A stretch of 47,071 nucleotides of DNA from contig JABTBR010000054.1 in the NCBI GenBank assembly GCA_013284265.1, positions 1 to 47,071 of the forward strand, written 5' to 3'. This document shows, piece by piece, positions 43,191 through 47,071 of this stretch (position 1 is the stretch's first letter; every line of letters begins with the position of its first letter). The translations under genes were made by a program, and so were the position numbers. The DNA is from Oxalobacteraceae bacterium (GTDB lineage: Bacteria > Pseudomonadota > Gammaproteobacteria > Burkholderiales > Burkholderiaceae_D). Below the pieces are notes generated by a model. It worked only from the letters and a program-made list of their open reading frames with translations. It ran no database searches and had not been told where the DNA came from.

Positions 43191-44045
43191 CTATCCGGGA
43201 GACCTGCCTGCAAAACGCTGTTCGAACCACGCCGCGCTGGCCGCATCGGCCGGGAAAAACGATTCCACCCGCAATTCATGCACCGTCACATCGTGCGGCG
43301 TGCCCAAGGTGGCGATGGTGGTGAATAAATTCAGTTCCACCCCATCCTTGCGCAGGCTCATCGGCAAAAACGGCAGTGCGCGCCGGTCCAGATTCGGCGG
43401 GCGCGGCCTGCCATCCAGGCCGGACAGGGTCAGCAGTTCAGCCAGCAGCGCACCGGCCTCGCTGCCCGGACCGTCGCTCATGGCTTCACGCTGTATCCAG
43501 AGCAGCAGGTCGGCGGCCACCTCGTCGCCGTTGAGCAGATAAGGGCGCAAGCCTTGGGGAGCGAGCATCAGGCGCAGCACATTGACGGAGCCGTCCAGCG
43601 CCAGCGGCGCATCATCCGGCAGATCGAGCAGCCAGCGCACCATGCCGGCCGCCGGCGCATTGGCCATGGCCAGGTTCCACAGCCGGTCCACCACCAGCGC
43701 CGGATACGGCGCCTGCTTGGCCAGCATGAATTCCAGCGCCCGCTGTACCGCGCCCAGTTCCGGATCGGACAACTTGCGCTCGCGGTAGGCGGGTGCGAAG
43801 CCGGCCGCCAGCAGCATGACATTGCGCTGACGCAGAGGAACTTCCAGCACCATGCCCAGCTTGACGATCAACTCCTTGCTGGGCTGGGAGCGCCCGCTTT
43901 CCAGGAAGCTGATGTGGCGCTGTGAAATCGCGCTCTCGGTCGACAGGCGCAACTGGCTGAAACCGCGCTTGCCGCGCCAGTAACGCAGGGCGGCGGCGAA
44001 GTCGCTGAAGTAGGGCTGCTGCGCGGAGGCGGACGTTACGGTCAT
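43191..44045 (-). CDS. XRE-family regulator with MmyB-like ligand domain
   Basis: 284 residues from ATG 44045 (GTG 44072 is an alternative). HTH at about 12-70 (RGKRGFSQLRLSTESAISQRH and ESGRSQPSKELIVKLG), followed by an MmyB-like domain (about 95-280; APYPALVVDRLWNLAMANA). Such regulators bind a fatty acid or similar ligand, and often regulate a neighbouring short-chain dehydrogenase; none is seen here. It is convergent with the solute-binding protein gene. Confidence 0.9.
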   Translation of the reverse strand: MTVTSASAQQPYFSDFAAALRYWRGKRGFSQLRLSTESAISQRHISFLESGRSQPSKELIVKLGMVLEVPLRQRNVMLLAAGFAPAYRERKLSDPELGAVQRALEFMLAKQAPYPALVVDRLWNLAMANAPAAGMVRWLLDLPDDAPLALDGSVNVLRLMLAPQGLRPYLLNGDEVAADLLLWIQREAMSDGPGSEAGALLAELLTLSGLDGRPRPPNLDRRALPFLPMSLRKDGVELNLFTTIATLGTPHDVTVHELRVESFFPADAASAAWFEQRFAGRSPG

Positions 44046-44173
44046 GGAAGGATTCCGGAAAATGGCCAGCACCCAATCTAGCGCGGGAAACTGGCGAACT
44101 CAAGTCTGCTCACGACAAAGTGCCGGGGCAAGCTGCAAAAAAGCACGGCAAAAGAGCCGGAGACGCCTGCAAA

Positions 44174-44274
44174 AAACCCAAGGCAAAGAGCCGGGGGCCG
44201 GTCCCATCGGGACCGGCGGGGCGCAGCCCCTCTCCGGACCCCGGGTCAGACCCCAGGGGTAAGCCGTGGGTGTT
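44174..44274 (-). repeat. Palindromic intergenic repeat, copy 7 (inverted, enlarged)
   Basis: Same arms as the other copies but in the opposite orientation (AAACCCAAGGCAAAGAGCC on the plus strand, CTCTTT on the minus). The core is about 35 bp longer and has a second hairpin, GCCGGTCCC / GGGACCGGC. Located between the XRE and NTF2-like genes, both on the minus strand. Confidence 0.85.
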
Positions 44275-44326
44275 AACCGAGCCGGCGGCTCGCCAGCCCC
44301 CCTCGGGGTACGCGGCGGTTTTTGCC

Positions 44327-44686
44327 TCACACCACACTGTTCAGAAACCCCGTCACCCGGCACAGGCGCCCATCGGGCTGCAGCTCGGCCACGTCGGTAC
44401 CATGCGCCACCGGATCCGCGCCCGGCAAGCCCAGCGTCCACGAAAAACGCACCACATCGTTATGCCCATCGGGCGTGCCATCGAGCGCAAAGCGATAGCC
44501 GGGAAACTGCTGCTGGGCGCCGGCGATCATGGCGTCGACGCCGTCATGGCCGCTGCCGCGCATCATCGGATCGAGATAACTGGCCTCCAGACCGAAGGCC
44601 CGCGCCACCAGCGCACGCCGGGAAGAGGCATCGCGTTCATTCCAGACGGCCAGGTATTGTTCAGCGATATGGGCAGGGTTGTGCAT
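44327..44686 (-). CDS. NTF2-like/SnoaL-type protein
   Basis: 119 residues with the SnoaL-like layout: HIAEQYLAVWNERDASSRRA, then LDPMMRGSGHDGVDAMIAGA, the strand FPGYRFALDGTPDGHNDVV and RFSWTLG near the end. The fold is a cone that holds small molecules; isomerases, dehydratases and binding proteins share it, so no function is assigned. ATG 44686 has AAGGAG seven bases upstream. Confidence 0.88.
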   Translation of the reverse strand: MHNPAHIAEQYLAVWNERDASSRRALVARAFGLEASYLDPMMRGSGHDGVDAMIAGAQQQFPGYRFALDGTPDGHNDVVRFSWTLGLPGADPVAHGTDVAELQPDGRLCRVTGFLNSVV

Positions 44687-44847
44687 GAAGAACTCCTTGA
44701 AGTGGTTATGTCAGATCGACGAAACCATTCTCCCGAATTCCCCCAACGCTGGCGATAACGTCCCAGGTAATCGTCCTCAATCCGTCCCCAGCCTTATCCC
44801 GCCGCCCGGCGCAGGCACTTGCTTTATGAAATTATTTCCAAAATCCC

Positions 44848-44877
44848 TTGCGCGCCCCGCAAGCTGCACAGTAGAAT
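44848..44877 (+). promoter_or_regulatory. Candidate promoter of the tRNA cluster
   Basis: TTGCGC (44848-44853) and TAGAAT (44872-44877) with an 18-bp spacer, about 57 bp before the first tRNA. The rest of the 248-bp gap after the NTF2-like gene shows nothing else. Confidence 0.45.
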
Positions 44878-44934
44878 ACGGCCTCTTTCAGACGTTGTGA
44901 CAAACGTTGAGAGATGTTTTCTGGGAATAAGCAT

Positions 44935-45010
44935 GGGTGCTTAGCTCAGTTGGTAGAGCGGCGCCCTTACAAGGCGTAGGTCGGGAGTTCGAGCCTCTCA
45001 GCACCCACCA
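44935..45010 (+). tRNA. tRNA-Val (anticodon TAC)
   Basis: 76 bases with encoded CCA. Acceptor GGGTGCT/AGCACCC, D-loop AGCTCAGTTGGTAGAGC, anticodon loop CTTACAA, T-arm GGGAGTTCGAGCCTCTC (one mismatch). Cloverleaf complete. Confidence 0.97.
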
Positions 45011-45034
45011 TGCAGAAAACAGGGTAACAAATTA

Positions 45035-45111
45035 GGAGCGGTAGTTCAGTTGGTTAGAATACCGGCCTGTCACGCCGGGGGTCGCGGGTTCGAGTCCCGT
45101 CCGCTCCGCCA
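45035..45111 (+). tRNA. tRNA-Asp (anticodon GTC), copy 1
   Basis: 77 bases with encoded CCA. Acceptor GGAGCGG/CCGCTCC, anticodon loop CTGTCAC, T-arm GCGGGTTCGAGTCCCGT. Separated from tRNA-Val by 24 bp and identical to the next copy. Confidence 0.97.
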
Positions 45112-45177
45112 GCATATATGACAAGGATTCTGCTCCAGAATTCTTGGGTAACAAGTTTAAAACATTCGCAAGAATGA

Positions 45178-45254
45178 GGAGCGGTAGTTCAGTTGGTTAG
45201 AATACCGGCCTGTCACGCCGGGGGTCGCGGGTTCGAGTCCCGTCCGCTCCGCCA
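45178..45254 (+). tRNA. tRNA-Asp (anticodon GTC), copy 2
   Basis: Identical over all 77 bases to copy 1; 66 bp between them. Probably one transcript with the other two tRNAs, ending at the terminator that follows. Confidence 0.97.
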
Positions 45255-45263
45255 GCTTTCCGC

Positions 45264-45287
45264 AAGGGCCCGATTCGTCGGGCCCTT
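45264..45287 (+). terminator. Terminator of the tRNA cluster
   Basis: AAGGGCCCGA pairs with TCGGGCCCTT across TTCG (a stable tetraloop), followed by TGTGTTT. Confidence 0.85.
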
Positions 45288-45438
45288 TGTGTTTCTGGCC
45301 CTCCTTTCAGCGCCTGTTCCAACATGCTCGCTGTGCCAGATTAGCAACAACTCTTCCCCTATCCTCAGCAAAGTGCGCAAAAGCAGCGACAATGATGTTG
45401 CCTGCCTGAATGCTTATCCTCTATACGGAGCCGCTTAG

Positions 45439-45918
45439 ATGTTCGGATTTCTCAAGTCCCCCGCCCTGTCGCCCCGGCTGCTCCAGCTCCAGGACTCGGC
45501 CCTGTTTTCCACGCTGTCGCCGCTGGAAATGAAGATCGTCGGCGAGCTGCTGCACGAGCGCAGCTATCTGGCCGATGAAATCATTTTCGATGAAGGCGAG
45601 GAAGGCCAGGCCCTGTACCTGATCATGTCGGGCCGCGTGCTGATCAGCCGGGCGCTGGAAGACAGCGTGGAAGTGGTGGCCGAACTGTCGCCCGGCGCCT
45701 TCTTCGGCGACCTGGCCCTGCTCGACAATACGGCACGCAACGCCCAGGCGCGCGCGCTGGACAACTGCGAAGTGGCGGTGTTCTTCCGCGCCGACTTCAT
45801 GGGACTGATGGACACCGACGCCGTGATCGGCTACAAGCTTTCGCTGGCCCTGGCGCGCCATATCGCCAGCCGGCTGCGCGACTGGATGTCCGGTAAACCC
45901 CAGCTCGAAGCACTATGA
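45439..45918 (+). CDS. Cyclic nucleotide-binding domain protein
   Basis: 159 residues forming one CAP-type cNMP-binding domain: DEGEEGQALYLIMSGRVLIS, then the phosphate-binding cassette GAFFGDLALLDNTARNAQAR, in which the usual GExxLL is GDLALL. There is no DNA-binding domain, so it is a sensor or regulator acting on a partner protein. Its last four bases overlap the start of the AI-2E-family transporter, which suggests the two work together. GGAG precedes ATG 45439. Confidence 0.92.
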   Translation: MFGFLKSPALSPRLLQLQDSALFSTLSPLEMKIVGELLHERSYLADEIIFDEGEEGQALYLIMSGRVLISRALEDSVEVVAELSPGAFFGDLALLDNTARNAQARALDNCEVAVFFRADFMGLMDTDAVIGYKLSLALARHIASRLRDWMSGKPQLEAL

Positions 45919-47033
45919 CGGCACAGCAGCGCTCCGGCCCCATCGTCTGGTGCGGCATCATCGCCGCCACCTGCGCCCTGCTGTTCCTGCTGCAGCAGAT
46001 GCTGTGGCTGGCCATTCCCTTCCTGTTCGCCATCGTGCTCTACTACCTGCTGCAGCCGCCGATGCAGCGCCTGATCCGCATGGGCATGGGCCATAGCAGC
46101 GCGGCCCTGCTGGTGGGCGGCGTGTTCCTGCTGCTGCTGGCGCTGCTCACGCTGGCCGGGGTGTACTGGAACTCGGCGCCGTCCGAGAGCTGGCAGGATC
46201 TGCTGACCCGCTATCTGAACGGCGGCCTGGCCTTCATCCGCAGCAGCCTGCGCGCGCTGGAGAACAAATTTCCGCTGCTGCACCAGATCCGTCTCGGCCG
46301 CCTGATCAACAGCCGCATGAGCAGCTTCACCGAAACCTTTGTGCAGAAGCACCTGACCGATATCCTGGTGTCGGTGGCCGCCTCCCTGCCCTCGCTGCTG
46401 CTGGCGCCCTTCCTGACCTTCTTCTTCCTGCGCGATGGCCATACCTTCAAAAAATTCCTCGCGCGTGCCGTGCCGAATGCCTTCTTCGAGAAATCGCTAT
46501 TCCTGCTGCACGAAGTGGACCAGACCGCGCACCGCTATTTCCAGGGGCTCATCAAGCTGACCATCCTCGATACCGCCGTGCTGGCCTTCGGCCTGTGGGC
46601 CATCGGCGTGTCGGCGCCATTGATGCTGGGCCTGATCGCTGCCCTGCTGGCCTGGGTGCCGTATGTGGGCTCGATTGCCGGCTGCGTGCTGGTGGTGACG
46701 GTGGCCTCGACCGACGCGCCGGCCGACCCGCTGGTCGCTTACGGCGCCATTGGCGTGTTCATCCTGGTGCGGCTGCTGGACGATTTCGTGTTCATGCCGA
46801 TGACCCTGGGACGCAGCCTGCACATCCACCCGCTGGTCGCGGTGCTGATGATTTTCATGGGTGGCGAGATGGCCGGGGTGGTGGGACTGATGCTGGTGTT
46901 GCCGCTGCTGGGCGTGGTGATGGTGATCGGCGAGACGCTGGGACGGCTGATCACCAACCCGAGGCTGTTGGCGCGCTACCGCAATGCGCGGGCGCTGCGG
47001 GTCAGGCAGGCGAGTGTTGATCTGCTGATGTAA
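45915..47033 (+). CDS. AI-2E family transporter (PerM-like)
   Basis: 372 residues with about eight membrane segments: two at the start (IAATCALLFLLQQM and FLFAIVLYYLLQ), one at 75-95, a cytoplasmic/periplasmic loop to about 150, then several up to residue 350 (VGLMLVLPLLGVVMVI). The conserved YFQGLIKLTILDTA and PYVGSIAG motifs of the family are present. Members export autoinducer-2 or act as Na+/H+ antiporters; the role here is open. The ATG at 45915 overlaps the preceding stop as ATGA, so the pair is translationally coupled. Confidence 0.92.
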   Translation: MTAQQRSGPIVWCGIIAATCALLFLLQQMLWLAIPFLFAIVLYYLLQPPMQRLIRMGMGHSSAALLVGGVFLLLLALLTLAGVYWNSAPSESWQDLLTRYLNGGLAFIRSSLRALENKFPLLHQIRLGRLINSRMSSFTETFVQKHLTDILVSVAASLPSLLLAPFLTFFFLRDGHTFKKFLARAVPNAFFEKSLFLLHEVDQTAHRYFQGLIKLTILDTAVLAFGLWAIGVSAPLMLGLIAALLAWVPYVGSIAGCVLVVTVASTDAPADPLVAYGAIGVFILVRLLDDFVFMPMTLGRSLHIHPLVAVLMIFMGGEMAGVVGLMLVLPLLGVVMVIGETLGRLITNPRLLARYRNARALRVRQASVDLLM

Positions 47034-47071
47034 AAAAGCGGGGTTGATGGGGCTTTAAAGTGCCGGCGGCT

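Noticed and set aside
44935..45254. tRNA cluster as an integration site for a mobile island
   Set aside because: No integrase, no direct repeat of a tRNA 3' end elsewhere in the window; the duplicate tRNA-Asp is a full-length gene copy.

Overview
The window is GC-rich chromosomal DNA of a betaproteobacterium, most likely an Oxalobacteraceae member close to Massilia/Duganella. This rests on codon use, a PEP-CTERM protein, LexA boxes of the CTGT-N8-ACAG kind, GTP-dependent PEP carboxykinase, and a family of long palindromic intergenic repeats that I associate from memory with this group. No phage or insertion sequence was seen. Most genes are ordinary; the accessory content is concentrated at about 9.9-16.9 kb and 19.9-26.8 kb.

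Left part (1-9.8 kb): an exported metallo-beta-lactamase-fold hydrolase diverges from a LysR regulator. Next comes an 890-residue exported protein joining a NodB polysaccharide deacetylase, a metacaspase-like peptidase, an EF-hand loop and TPRs. It is followed by a YbhB/PEBP-like protein, an AraC regulator, a cupin, a LysR/MDR-dehydrogenase divergent pair and an NTF2-like exported protein.

Accessory block 1 (9.9-16.9 kb): a small protein overlaps the start of a 1176-residue protein built from ASH-type (choice-of-anchor D) and Ig-like domains. Inside it sit a four-CxxC cluster and a deaminase-like segment. A SUKH-like (SMI1/KNR4) gene follows, then a coiled-coil membrane protein. I read this as a candidate toxin/immunity module of unfamiliar architecture. 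Beside it is a HipA-kinase/HTH pair in reversed (toxin-first) order. A Tat-exported phospholipase C with extra C-terminal domains comes next.

Accessory block 2 (19.9-26.8 kb): a MocR regulator precedes a haem-oxygenase-like diiron oxidase and a class II aldolase. Then there is a deletion scar in which the 3' ends of a TetR gene and an O-methyltransferase gene meet head to head. After it lie an SRPBCC protein, a solitary AAA ATPase, a VOC protein and an orphan Phd antitoxin.

Core part (26.8-47 kb): ssb and uvrA diverge across a LexA box. They are followed by a TetR / 41-residue membrane peptide / DsbA-fold isomerase unit with two matching operators, pckG, a D-2-hydroxyacid dehydrogenase, a short asparaginase-domain protein, a PEP-CTERM protein, rdgC, dinB under a perfect LexA box, a chemoreceptor, a solute-binding protein, an XRE regulator, a tRNA-Val/tRNA-Asp/tRNA-Asp cluster, and a cyclic-nucleotide-binding protein overlapping an AI-2E-family transporter. 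Seven copies of a roughly 65-bp palindromic repeat mark gene 3' ends throughout.
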